Origin: Kibdelosporangium banguiense
GTDB lineage: Bacteria; Actinomycetota; Actinomycetes; Mycobacteriales; Pseudonocardiaceae
Assembly: GCF_017876405.1 (NCBI RefSeq)
Contig: NZ_JAGINW010000001.1
Span: 11,607,203 to 11,671,202, forward strand
Length of the DNA stretch: 64,000 nt
Direction: 5' to 3'
A program made the translations under genes and the position numbers. The notes beneath the pieces are model-generated. The model searched no databases. It saw nothing but the letters and a program-made list of their open reading frames with translations, and was not told the DNA's origin. Shown piece by piece: positions 17,928 to 26,536 of the stretch; positions within the stretch are counted from its first letter, which is position 1; the number at the start of each line of letters is the position of its first letter.

Positions 17928-18400
17928 ACGCGTTCGACACCTACATGCACGGAATCATCGTGCGGGCACAACACGAATGCCGTGAAGACGGTTCGAAAGT
18001 GGTCGAGGCACAGCATTTGCTGCTGGCGATCGCAGCCGAACAGGAACCGGCCACACACCGGATCCTGGGCTCGGCCGGGCTTGACCAGGCCACGATCCGC
18101 GCAGCGCTGGAACGGGAATTCGACCACAGCCTGAGCGTGGTCGGCGTGTCCCGCACCGCTTTCCAGATGCCGCGGCCCAGCTTGCTTCCCACCCATCCCC
18201 CGGTCGGCACGTCGGTCAAGCTCGTGCTGGAGCGGATCATGACCTCCTTCCGCAAGAAGGATCTGCAGCCCGCGCACGTGCTGCTGGCGATTCTGTTCGC
18301 CGAAGTCGGCACTGTCCCCCGGGCGCTGGCCCTGGCCGGCATCGACCGGGAAGACCTGATGGCACAGGTCCGGCAGACGATCACCACCGAGAACACCTGA
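17924..18400 (+). CDS. Stand-alone Clp N-terminal (ClpR-type) domain protein
   Basis: A 158-residue protein consisting of the double Clp-N repeat that ClpC/ClpB ATPases use to bind adaptors and substrates, with no AAA+ module. Repeat one holds VRAQHECREDGSKVVEAQHLLLAIA and repeat two TSFRKKDLQPAHVLLAILFAE, the second being shifted by about 85 residues; both keep the helix-loop pattern ending in LLLAI. The ATG overlaps the HTH gene's stop. A role as adaptor or decoy for ClpC, or as protein partner that modulates the HTH repressor, is inference from context only. Confidence 0.75.
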   Translation: MNAFDTYMHGIIVRAQHECREDGSKVVEAQHLLLAIAAEQEPATHRILGSAGLDQATIRAALEREFDHSLSVVGVSRTAFQMPRPSLLPTHPPVGTSVKLVLERIMTSFRKKDLQPAHVLLAILFAEVGTVPRALALAGIDREDLMAQVRQTITTENT

Positions 18401-18411
18401 GAGGACAAAAG

Positions 18412-18669
18412 ATGCACGTCGTGGCTGTTTCCACGATCTCCGACAACGACAAGTTCTGGGGTGCGCTGAAGAAGGCGCACCGCGCACTGCCCAAGTCAGC
18501 CAAGTGGACGCTGGCGGTGGCGAGCACGGACGGCGCGAAGGCCGTGAACATCATCGTTCACGACTCGGTCGAGAGCGCCAGGGACTTCTTCGAGCCGCAC
18601 GCAGGCCCTTACGCCACAACAGAGTACTTCGAAGCCGATGCCGCCAACGCGGTCGGTCTGCCGAAGTAG
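18412..18669 (+). CDS. Conserved hypothetical 85-residue protein
   Basis: Small soluble protein starting at ATG 18412 after a good AGAGGAC ribosome site. The first strand reads MHVVAVSTIS and a second HxxIVHDSVESARDFFEPHAG follows, suggesting a compact alternating alpha/beta fold of the dimeric ferredoxin-like type. No catalytic motif is seen. It lies 11 bases after the Clp-N gene and 12 bases before the serine hydrolase, so all four genes 17691-20067 could form one transcript. Function unknown. Confidence 0.6.
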   Translation: MHVVAVSTISDNDKFWGALKKAHRALPKSAKWTLAVASTDGAKAVNIIVHDSVESARDFFEPHAGPYATTEYFEADAANAVGLPK

Positions 18670-18681
18670 CAGGAGAAGAGA

Positions 18682-20067
18682 GTGACCAGAGGTATCGACG
18701 TGACGCGACTGCGGGCTCGCGTCCGAGAACTGCTCGCCGAGTACCAGATCCCGAGTGCGGCGATCGGCATTCTCCACAATGGCGAGATCACCGAGTTCGC
18801 CATCGGAACCAAGAACGTGTCGAGAGGCGAACCGGCAACGCCCGCCACCGTCTACCAATGCGGTTCCATGACCAAGACATGGACTGCCCTCGCCTTCATG
18901 CAACTCGTCCAGGAAGGGAAAGTCAGCCTGGACGAGCCGGTGCGGACCTACCTGCCCGGCTTCCGGGTCGCCGACGCGGAGGTCAGCGCCAAGGTCACGC
19001 CCCGCCATCTGCTCTACCACACCAACGGTATCGAGGAGGACATCGGCGATCCCGGTGAGGGCGATGACGTGTACGAGCGGATGGTCGAGAACATCACCGA
19101 CGCGCCGCAGGTTCACCCGCTGGGCCACACCCATGGCTACAGCGCGGCCCTGGGCTACGCGATCCTCGCCCGGATCATGGAGGTCACCGACGGCAAGCGG
19201 TGGGACGACATCATGGCCGGCCGGCTCTTCGTCCCGATGGGACTGACCGACACCAACAGCCGGCATGACCAGGTGGACCAAGACCGGGCCGCGACAGGGC
19301 ACGTGATCCGGTCTCTGGACGAAGGCCCCATCCTCACGCCGGTGAGTCACCTGCCGCGTTCCTTCGGACCAGGCGGGAACATCACCTCGACAGTCCGAGA
19401 AGTGCTCACCATGGCACACGTCCTGCTCAACAAAGGCGTGGCGCCGAACGGAACGCGCATCATCTCGGCCGAGCTCCTCCGGGAGATGATGACCTCTCGA
19501 GTGTCCATTCCAGACCCGTACATGTTCGGACCGGAGTGGGCCCTCGGCCTCATCGTGTGCGACTGGCATGGCGAAACGGTCTACGCGACCGACGGGAGCA
19601 CTGTCGGTCAGAACGCTCGCCTTCGGATCCTGCCGGACTCGGGCATCGCCATCACGATGCTGACCAACGGCGGCCCGCGAGAGACCTTCTACCAGAAGGT
19701 GTTCAACGAAATCCTGACCGGCCTCGACATGGTCACAATTCCGGGCCTGCCGAAACCCGACCCAGGACTGAACCTCGACCTGTCCAGGTACGAAGGTGTC
19801 TACGAACGGCCTGGCGCCCGTTACGAAGTGGCAGCCGAAGCCGGGAAACTCTGCCTGACATTCGTGATCGATCCCATGCAGGCAGAGTTCCTCGGCAAAC
19901 CGGATCGCATCACCTACGAACTGCTTCCCGTCAGCGAGACGCATTTCCTGATGCCTTCGAACGACCCGCTTGAGGACACCCAGACTGTCGCGATCTACGA
20001 CTTCCAGGACGGGGCCGCGCAGTACCTGCACAACAACTGCCGGGTGAATCCGCGGACCAGCAGTTAG
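18682..20067 (+). CDS. Serine hydrolase of the class C beta-lactamase/esterase family
   Basis: A 461-residue protein with the beta-lactamase/transpeptidase-like fold. The nucleophile motif SxxK is SMTK in CGSMTKTWTALAFMQ (about residue 55), the Tyr motif is YSA in HGYSAALGYAILARIM rather than the more common YSN, and the third motif region includes DGSTVGQNARL. No export signal is visible, so it is probably cytosolic, as many of these esterases or peptidases are. The last 90 residues form a separate beta-rich domain (VYERPGARYEVAAEAGKLCL) like the lipocalin-type tail of some members. GTG 18682 follows AGGAG. Substrate unknown; beta-lactam resistance cannot be assumed. Confidence 0.8.
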   Translation: MTRGIDVTRLRARVRELLAEYQIPSAAIGILHNGEITEFAIGTKNVSRGEPATPATVYQCGSMTKTWTALAFMQLVQEGKVSLDEPVRTYLPGFRVADAEVSAKVTPRHLLYHTNGIEEDIGDPGEGDDVYERMVENITDAPQVHPLGHTHGYSAALGYAILARIMEVTDGKRWDDIMAGRLFVPMGLTDTNSRHDQVDQDRAATGHVIRSLDEGPILTPVSHLPRSFGPGGNITSTVREVLTMAHVLLNKGVAPNGTRIISAELLREMMTSRVSIPDPYMFGPEWALGLIVCDWHGETVYATDGSTVGQNARLRILPDSGIAITMLTNGGPRETFYQKVFNEILTGLDMVTIPGLPKPDPGLNLDLSRYEGVYERPGARYEVAAEAGKLCLTFVIDPMQAEFLGKPDRITYELLPVSETHFLMPSNDPLEDTQTVAIYDFQDGAAQYLHNNCRVNPRTSS

Positions 20068-20111
20068 AGGCGACCGGCTCTGTTCGCCGGACCCGCTCGA
20101 TGGAGTGAACG

Positions 20112-21713
20112 TCAGGCCGCCACGCGCTGCCCCGCGTGTTGTGCGCCCAGGTAGGCGAAAACCATTGCGGCACCAATAGTGCACCCTGGACCAGGGTACG
20201 ACCGGCCCATCACCGAAGCCGATGTGTTCCCCGCCGCGTAAAGCCCTTCGATGACCGAGCCGTCCTCGCGCACCACCCGTGCGTGTTCGTCGGTCAGCAA
20301 GCCGCTTTTCGTACCGAGATCACCTGGATAGATCTTGCATGCGTAGTACGGCGGTGTGTCCAGCGCACTCAGGTTAGGGTTCGGCCGCACCCGAGGATCG
20401 CTGTAGTACCGGTCGTAGACGTTGCCACCGCGCTTGAAGTCCTCGTCCACGCCGGACGCGGCGAACCCATTGAAGCGCTTGACCGTCTGCTCCAGCGCCT
20501 CGGATGGCAGACCGATCTTCGCCGCGAGTTCGGCGATGGAGCCTGCTCGGGTCAGTATCCCGGTGTCCGGCGTGTCACCGGGTTTGAACGTCACGAACGG
20601 GTACCACGAGCGGTGCTGGTCGTCGATGATCATCCATGCGGGCACAGTGCCGCGCTGGTAGATCTGGTGCCCGCATTCGTTGTAGGACATGGACTCGTTC
20701 ATGAAGCGCTTGCCTCCGGCATCCACGATGATCGAGCCCGGAAAGGAACGCTCACGCAATGTCCCGGCCGCGAAGCCGTTCGGCAGACCGACCGCAGGTG
20801 TCCACCAGGACTCGTCCATCAACGCCGTCGCCGCGCCGAGCCCGATGCCCATCGAGATCACCTCCCCGGTGTCGGTGGGCGACGCGTTCGTCCACTTGGT
20901 GCCGGTCGGGTGAGGCTGATACCGCTGGCGCAGCGCGTCGTTGTGCGAGAACCCGCCCGCGGTCAGGAACACGCCGCTCTCGGCGTCGATCTGCTGGGAC
21001 GCGCCATCCTTTGACACGACAACCCCGGTCACCCGCCCGTCTCGCACGACAAGCTCCGTGAGCGTCGTGTTCAACCAAACCTCGGCACCACGACGGGTCG
21101 CGAGCAACACCAGCTGGCCGATCAGCGAAGCACCACCGGTCAGCGCGGGATTACGGCCGATCTTGCGGATCTTGGTCACCCACAGCTCGGTGAGGAACCC
21201 CCGTAGCGTGCGCTTCGCCAGGCCCAGCCACCGGATCTCGGTGGTGTACAAGGGCACATCGATCGCACTGGCCCGTAACCGCAGCTTGCTCATCCACGTC
21301 CCGAGTTTCGCCCCGTCGATCACACTCGCCTCGACGCAACGACCGCTTGTGCTGGCGCCCGGCAGATCCGGGTGGTAGTCGGGGTAACCCTTCGCCCACT
21401 TCAGCCGCAGGCCTTCCTTCACGAGAAAGGACATCATGTCCGGACCACGTCGCACGAACACTTCCTGACGTTGCGCCGAGCTGTCCGCGCCCGCTGTCGC
21501 CGCCAGGTAACGCAGCCCAGCCTCAGCAGAGTCCGTGCCACGCAACAGGGAGTTGCCCGGAACCCACAACCCGCCACCGGACAGTGCCGTCGACCCGCCG
21601 AGGAGATCGGACTTCTCCACCACCAGCGGCCTGAGCCCGCGCTCCGCCGCGGTCAAGGCGGCCACCAGGCCTGCCGCGCCACTGCCAACGATCACAACAT
21701 CGAAACCGGACAT
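20112..21713 (-). CDS. kstD: 3-ketosteroid delta1-dehydrogenase-like flavoprotein
   Basis: FAD enzyme introducing the 1(2) double bond in 3-ketosteroids, a key step in steroid ring opening, or a close relative. From ATG 21713 (GGAG upstream) it has 533 residues. The N-terminal FAD motif is VVIVGSGAAGLVAALTAAERG, interrupted here only to keep it short: GSGAAG at about 11-16. The C-terminus reads PPYYACKIYPGDLGTKSGL and LYAAGNTSASVMGRSYPGPG, both signatures of the KstD group (catalytic tyrosine and glycine). No kshA/kshB or other steroid genes are in view, so it stands alone here and the substrate is inferred. The gene is convergent to the serine hydrolase. Confidence 0.82.
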   Translation of the reverse strand: MSGFDVVIVGSGAAGLVAALTAAERGLRPLVVEKSDLLGGSTALSGGGLWVPGNSLLRGTDSAEAGLRYLAATAGADSSAQRQEVFVRRGPDMMSFLVKEGLRLKWAKGYPDYHPDLPGASTSGRCVEASVIDGAKLGTWMSKLRLRASAIDVPLYTTEIRWLGLAKRTLRGFLTELWVTKIRKIGRNPALTGGASLIGQLVLLATRRGAEVWLNTTLTELVVRDGRVTGVVVSKDGASQQIDAESGVFLTAGGFSHNDALRQRYQPHPTGTKWTNASPTDTGEVISMGIGLGAATALMDESWWTPAVGLPNGFAAGTLRERSFPGSIIVDAGGKRFMNESMSYNECGHQIYQRGTVPAWMIIDDQHRSWYPFVTFKPGDTPDTGILTRAGSIAELAAKIGLPSEALEQTVKRFNGFAASGVDEDFKRGGNVYDRYYSDPRVRPNPNLSALDTPPYYACKIYPGDLGTKSGLLTDEHARVVREDGSVIEGLYAAGNTSASVMGRSYPGPGCTIGAAMVFAYLGAQHAGQRVAA

Positions 21714-21878
21714 CAACGCTCCTTCGCATCGAGCAATGAAGCCTGCTGAACGATCGTGAGTCCACAGTCGTACGCCGCACGAGGGTGGCAGCACAATCGC
21801 GCAAACGATGGCTCTGTTTGCCGTCGAAGGACGAAGGCCCCGATGCGGAGGCTTGCCGCGTCCGCATCGGGACAGGAG

Positions 21879-23222
21879 CTATCCGGCGGTACAGGTGGGG
21901 GTCGGTCCAGTGCCAGTGCCGGTACCTATGCAGCCGTTGGGCGTTGGTGGCAGCGGATCGGCCGGGCCGCCGGAGAGATTCGGTGTCTGCCAATCCCGCC
22001 AGGTGGCCAGGTTTCCGGCCTTCTTGCCCGAGATCCTGAAGACGCCAGGTGCGCTCGATGTCTTCAGCAGGTGCTTCTGGATGTTCTGTTGCAAGGGAGT
22101 CCGCCACTCGGGCCTGGCGGCGCAATGGCTACCGTCCTGGATGTCGGACCAGTAGGTGATGTTGTCCCCCGCGCCGAGCGCCTTGTAGACCTCGGCCCCA
22201 CCCAGCGCCGCCACGCTCCCGGACCTGGCGGCCAGCCAGTCGATGTGGGGATTCTCCATGATGAACAGCCCTCGTGGCGCCACCATCGCCACCGTCTGAT
22301 GCGTGTCCACCGGCAGTGCGGCCGGGTTTCCTGTGAATGAACCAAAAGCATCGCCCAGCCAGGGTTGTTCACCGTACGCGCTGCTGAGCGGCTGAGCGCC
22401 TGATTCCCCGGGAATCCCGCGGAAAATGGGAGCACCGGCACTGCCGGACTCGATCGGCATGGTCAGCGCGATGCGTTGATCGAACGCACCGATGGCCATG
22501 GCGCCCTTTCCGTACCGCGAGCATCCCGTGACGCCGATCGCCTCCGCTTTGAGGATGCCGCCGCCCGACTTCTCGATGACGTCGATGATCCGGCTCGCGC
22601 CCCAGGCCCACGCGACCAGCAGTCCCGTGCTGCTTGAGGAGCCGTAGACGCTGTAGAACGCGCCTTGTTTGTTGTTGCGAGGTGTTCCCTCTCTGCCGAC
22701 CGCGAGCGGGTCATAGTTGATGACGGCAGCACCAGAGGCCTTGATGGTGGCCGTGTCCGCACCGAATCCGCCTACGACGACAACTGCCGGGAACGGCCCG
22801 GATCCGCTCGGCAGCTCGACCCGCGCCGAGAAACTGGCGCTCCTGCCGTTGTCCGTGACATTCACTGTGACGCCGGTGCGCGAGACAGTTCCGGTGACAG
22901 TCGCGGGCTTTCTGGGCTTCTCGCCGTAGACGTACCTCTCGGCCAGCTTCTTGATCTCCGCCCGCCGGCACCGCCAGTCCGACTTCGCGGAGATCCGCGT
23001 CCCGTCCAGTTTCTTGAAAGGATCAGGAAGTTTGGAGTTGGCGGGCAACGAGCCAGGCAGCGTCACCGGGCAGTCGGCGCCCTCGTCCTCGACCGGCGCG
23101 GCGGCCACGCTGTCGGCGTAGGCGGGTCCGGTCGTCGCGGTCACCGACACCGCTCCCGCGATCGCAAGCACCGGAATGACGATCATCGAACCGATCTTCG
23201 ACCGGCTCAGGCCACTATTCAC
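21879..23222 (-). CDS. Secreted glucuronoyl esterase-like protein (CE15 family)
   Basis: Alpha/beta hydrolase that in CE15 members cleaves ester bonds between lignin alcohols and glucuronic acid of xylan. From GTG 23222 (GGAAGGAG upstream) it has 447 residues with a signal peptide ending AYA around residue 36. The nucleophile elbow is GCSRYGKGA (Ser235), the exact CE15 signature, and ESGSAGAP follows. A conserved histidine lies in DGSHCA. The C-terminus ends in a short Gly/Thr/Pro tail (GTGTGTGPTPT) that may be the remnant of a linker. A LacI-type operator lies 40 bases upstream, suggesting induction by plant polysaccharide products. Confidence 0.85.
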   Translation of the reverse strand: MNSGLSRSKIGSMIVIPVLAIAGAVSVTATTGPAYADSVAAAPVEDEGADCPVTLPGSLPANSKLPDPFKKLDGTRISAKSDWRCRRAEIKKLAERYVYGEKPRKPATVTGTVSRTGVTVNVTDNGRSASFSARVELPSGSGPFPAVVVVGGFGADTATIKASGAAVINYDPLAVGREGTPRNNKQGAFYSVYGSSSSTGLLVAWAWGASRIIDVIEKSGGGILKAEAIGVTGCSRYGKGAMAIGAFDQRIALTMPIESGSAGAPIFRGIPGESGAQPLSSAYGEQPWLGDAFGSFTGNPAALPVDTHQTVAMVAPRGLFIMENPHIDWLAARSGSVAALGGAEVYKALGAGDNITYWSDIQDGSHCAARPEWRTPLQQNIQKHLLKTSSAPGVFRISGKKAGNLATWRDWQTPNLSGGPADPLPPTPNGCIGTGTGTGPTPTCTAG

Positions 23223-23261
23223 CGGGTTCTCCTTCCGTGCAGGGTGAGGAGGAGATTCGAT

Positions 23262-23272
23262 CGAAACTTTCG
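23262..23272. promoter_or_regulatory. CGAAA-C-TTTCG operator upstream of the CE15 gene
   Basis: A perfect 5-1-5 palindrome, CGAAACTTTCG, 40 bases before the esterase start. This is the type of site used by LacI-family regulators of xylan and related sugar genes in actinomycetes (for example the CGAA-N-TTCG site of BxlR). A related copy with one mismatch, CGATAGTTTCG, is at 23391-23401. A regulator gene is not in the window. Confidence 0.6.
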
Positions 23273-23425
23273 AATTGATACCCGAAACAGACTGTAGGAC
23301 CGCGTCGCACCGACCGTCAAGGATCAACCACATTCAGCGTGACCCCACAAAGATCCAGATCACACACCACAATCACGAGTCGCACGGTTCCGATAGTTTC
23401 GAATCCCGCTGGTGATGTCAGATGC

Positions 23426-24082
23426 TCATCCGAGAACAAACGGGAGTCTGGCGGCCAGCTCACCCAGTTCGGCCTTCTCCGCATTGGCCGGAGCACGTCG
23501 TCCAGTGCCGACCAGCAGTGCGTCCTTGTCGGACAACGACTTGGGGAACGCGGCCCCGGCGATCTTCTCCAGCATCTCGCGAGACCTGGCCAGGCTTTCG
23601 GCAGGTGGCTCCGCCGCACCCTGGAGATTCGCGATCAGGTCAAGGTGGTGCAGAGTCCACTCGATGACATACGCGGAAAGGTAGTCCCCCGCAGTGAGTA
23701 CCTGATCACGGGTGCTGACCCGAAGGTCCGGGTCAGCCAGTCCGGCAGCGCGCCCGGCAGCGGAGCCGACGTCATCAAGGTGGAACTTCAGCAGCCACGG
23801 CTGCTCATACGCCGCAGCCAGCCGGACAATCAGCGCGTCAAGCGGATCCTGGCCAGTCGGCGGCGTTCCGGCGACCTCCCAGTAGGTCACCGCATCGCGG
23901 GTCACTTCCGCCTCGGTGGGAGTCACCAGCGTGATCAGGACATCCTGAGCATCGATGACCAAGTGGCACACCAGATCCCGCACAAGCCAGCCGGTACAGC
24001 CGGACGGCCGCGCGAAGTCCTCGTCCGAGAGTTCGGCCACCGCCTTGAGCAACGCCGCCCACGAACGCGCGAAAAGATCCAC
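23426..24082 (-). CDS. Mycothiol-dependent maleylpyruvate isomerase-like (MDMPI/DinB-fold) protein
   Basis: A 218-residue four-helix-bundle protein of the MDMPI N-terminal type. The metal-binding histidines are in GCTGWLVRDLVCHLV (about 30-44) and EWTLHHLDL (about 145), where the family has a DinB-like three-histidine site. LSDEDFARPSGCTGW is typical of actinobacterial members, most of which have unknown substrates and probably use mycothiol. GTG 24082 starts the DLFARSW sequence; TTG 24091 is an alternative, and no convincing ribosome site separates them. It stands alone on the minus strand. Confidence 0.75.
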   Translation of the reverse strand: MDLFARSWAALLKAVAELSDEDFARPSGCTGWLVRDLVCHLVIDAQDVLITLVTPTEAEVTRDAVTYWEVAGTPPTGQDPLDALIVRLAAAYEQPWLLKFHLDDVGSAAGRAAGLADPDLRVSTRDQVLTAGDYLSAYVIEWTLHHLDLIANLQGAAEPPAESLARSREMLEKIAGAAFPKSLSDKDALLVGTGRRAPANAEKAELGELAARLPFVLG

Positions 24083-24237
24083 GGCCCGCAAGCTAGCAGC
24101 GCCCAGCCCACCCTGCGACCGATTTCCGCCTCCGCGACGGCTGCCACACCAGAGCGATCCCAGCGGTGCACTCGCCCACTGTTTCTACCGACAACGCGGG
24201 GACGTGGTGGAACGGGTGAATTCCGGCTGCGTCGTTC

Positions 24238-25110
24238 CTACAGATCGAGCTGGTACTCGAAGGTTGTGTGCGTTGGTGTGTAGCCGAGCGCGTCGTTGAT
24301 GCCGCGCATATGCAGGTTGCTGTCGGCGGTGTCGGTCAGCAGTCCGGCAAGGTCCGGGTGGTGTTCTTGGGCCAGGCGGATCGATTCGGCCTTCATCCAG
24401 CGGCCGAGACCGTGCCCACGATGCTCGGGCAGGACCCCGGTGCCGTAATGCTGGCCGTCGCCCTTACCGCTCCCGGGAACAACCAGTTCGGTGAACCCGG
24501 CGATCGAGCCATCCGACTCATCCACGGTGACCACGGTTTGCAACAGATCCCCGCGCTTCTCGATGGCCTTCGCCGCGGCCCGGACCCGGTCCACGTCCCA
24601 GGAGACTGTGCCGTAGTCGGTGTCGTCCATCGGCATGTCGTCCATGGCCCGGCGCGAGGCGGCAAACGTGTCGGCCAGCTCATCGGGAACGGTGCCGTTC
24701 CACCACACCAAGCGGTAACCGGGATGTGGCTGCCTGGTGATCTCGGTGGTGTCCGCCTGAGCCAGTCCCAGCCGGGCGAACGTCAACGCCAGGACCTTGC
24801 GAAAACCGTGACCCGACAGGAAATGATCCCCCGGCGAGTCCGCCCGCGCCTGAGCCACCACACACCGTCGGCCGTCATCCCGAGCTACCGCCACAGCAGC
24901 TTCGAGTAGTCGGGAGCCGACGCGATTACGCCTCTCAGCCGGATGAACATCAAGCGAGAGCTCAGCCAGATGGTTCTGCCCAGCTGAGGTGAACATGCGT
25001 AGGAACGCCGACCCGACAGGAACTCCAGCATCGTCGGACGCCAGCCACGCCAAGCGGTAACTGGACAGGCCACGATCAGGATCAGTCAGTGCGGTGATGC
25101 GAATCGACAA
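24238..25110 (-). CDS. GNAT acetyltransferase, two-domain
   Basis: About 290 residues with two GNAT-like halves. The N-terminal half has HLAELSLDVHPAERRNRVGSRLLEAA, a good acetyl-CoA loop (RRNRVG), and the C-terminal half has GTGVLPEHRGHGLGRWMKAESI (RGHGLG). TTG 25110 is chosen because GGAGG stands four bases before it; the open frame further upstream overlaps the next gene. The layout resembles mycothiol synthase and Eis-like tandem GNATs, but no specific acceptor is recognisable. It follows another GNAT gene on the same strand by 28 bases, so the two are probably co-transcribed. Confidence 0.78.
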   Translation of the reverse strand: MSIRITALTDPDRGLSSYRLAWLASDDAGVPVGSAFLRMFTSAGQNHLAELSLDVHPAERRNRVGSRLLEAAVAVARDDGRRCVVAQARADSPGDHFLSGHGFRKVLALTFARLGLAQADTTEITRQPHPGYRLVWWNGTVPDELADTFAASRRAMDDMPMDDTDYGTVSWDVDRVRAAAKAIEKRGDLLQTVVTVDESDGSIAGFTELVVPGSGKGDGQHYGTGVLPEHRGHGLGRWMKAESIRLAQEHHPDLAGLLTDTADSNLHMRGINDALGYTPTHTTFEYQLDL

Positions 25111-25138
25111 CGTGCCTCCGTGACGAACAGTGTCAAGA

Positions 25139-26095
25139 TCAAGAAACTGCGGTCTTGGCTTTGATGAGCGGCACGTCCCACGACAGTTTCCGGAACCCGA
25201 CGCCGTAGTACAGCTCGCGTGCCTGGGAACGCCCCGGCGCACCCAAGCAGGCGACGGTCATATGAGTGGCCCCAGCCGCCCGCGCCAGATGCATCCCGTG
25301 CAGAAGCATCGCCCTTGCCAGCCCCTGACGCCGGTAGCCCGGATGCGTCCCGACCGGCTCGAACTCAGCGGTCTTGTTCACCTCGTCGAGCCACATGATC
25401 GTCGAGGACGCCATCGTCCCGTCCGGCGCCTCCACAAGGAGGTGCAAATCGCCGCGATACGCCACCATCTGCCGGACGCCTTCGTAGCTTTCGGCCGTGT
25501 ACGACGAAGGAGCCCAGGCGTCCACATGAGCCTGAACCGCAGCCTCCGGCCCAGCCTCGTCAGCGGTGCGGAACCGGAATCCATCTGGCAGCACCGGCTG
25601 TTCCACGTCGATGAGGTCCCGCTCATTGAGCTGGGTCCAGGACCCGGCATCGCCGAGCGAAGCCGGATCGGTCACATACCCGTGCGCCGCCCATCGCTTC
25701 AGGGCGAACTCATCGGCAGCGCCCGGCAGCACCGTCCGCTCCAGATCCACTGCCGTGGCGTCGTACCAGTCGATCACCTCATCAACCAGCCCAGCATGGT
25801 CAGGATGAACCTGATACGCCAGATAGGCACCGGTGACATCCTTGACCGACCCATCACTCCGCCTCACCCGATGCGGAAGACAGACCCAGCCCCACGCAAC
25901 CAGATCCCCGCCAGAGAACCACAGCCGACGCCGCCAGCCAGCCCCATCACTGGCATGCCCCTTGCCCCAGTTCCAGGCCAGCTCACCGAACGACGCATCG
26001 CTGTTCACCAGATCCGGCCGAGCGGCGGTGACATGCTGCGCCAACCCCTGCATGAGCCGGACGTCCGCAGCGGTCACAAGCTCAAAGTTCGCCAT
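25139..26095 (-). CDS. GNAT family acetyltransferase (start uncertain)
   Basis: Frame open from 26344, but recognisable protein begins at about ATG 26095 (MANFELVTAADVRLMQ), giving 318 residues. ATG 26179 and ATG 26281 are alternatives without clear ribosome sites. The C-terminal half contains GTHPGYRRQGLARAMLLHGM, a textbook acetyl-CoA loop (RRQGLA), and LYYGVGFRK near the end. The N-terminal half is a degenerate GNAT domain (YLAYQVHPDHAGLVDEVIDW). It is similar in plan to the next gene, so the pair may come from duplication. Acceptor unknown. Confidence 0.72.
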   Translation of the reverse strand: MANFELVTAADVRLMQGLAQHVTAARPDLVNSDASFGELAWNWGKGHASDGAGWRRRLWFSGGDLVAWGWVCLPHRVRRSDGSVKDVTGAYLAYQVHPDHAGLVDEVIDWYDATAVDLERTVLPGAADEFALKRWAAHGYVTDPASLGDAGSWTQLNERDLIDVEQPVLPDGFRFRTADEAGPEAAVQAHVDAWAPSSYTAESYEGVRQMVAYRGDLHLLVEAPDGTMASSTIMWLDEVNKTAEFEPVGTHPGYRRQGLARAMLLHGMHLARAAGATHMTVACLGAPGRSQARELYYGVGFRKLSWDVPLIKAKTAVS

Positions 26096-26536
26096 AGTGC
26101 GCCACTGTGTCAGGACTCCGCGAACCCGTCGAACCGTTTCCAGGTCCGCCACGTCCTGGGCAGGGTCTGTCTGATCCATCCTCAGCTCACAGGAGACCTC
26201 GGACCGCTGGGAGTCTTCCCTCCCGACCCTCACCGCCGACTGCTCACCATGGACGCGGCTGACATCTCTTGAGGCCCTCATCGGAGGTTCACTTTCGTTC
26301 GTCCTTCTACGCTTTCCCCTGCCCTGTAGTTCGTGATGGGCCACGAAACCCTTGGGGCCGATGCCAGGTTGCTTCGCACCCTGCCGTTACCAGCGACGCA
26401 CGCACCCCGGGGAACCGGTCCTGATCACTGACCGGGAACCGAACTGCACTCCTCGTCCGGTTCACTGCGTTATGTGTAACTTCGTATCGCACCTGTGGAG
26501 TTGTCAATGTACAAGTCGGGCTTGGGTTGGGTTGGG
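26096..26536 (-). other. Long leader/promoter region of the GNAT pair
   Basis: No gene is supported here. On the minus strand TTGACA (26507-26502) could be a -35 box, but no good -10 is at the usual distance. Just downstream is the palindrome GTTA-TGTG-TAAC (26469-26480). AAGGA followed by GTG-AAC-CTC-CGA-TGA near 26290 would encode only a four-residue peptide. A 66-codon open frame (26307-26507) has no similarity that I recognise and is not reported as a gene. Confidence 0.4.

Noticed and set aside
26307..26507. 66-codon minus-strand frame starting at the TTGACA box
   Set aside because: Its start coincides with a likely -35 element, it has no ribosome site, and the product resembles nothing known.
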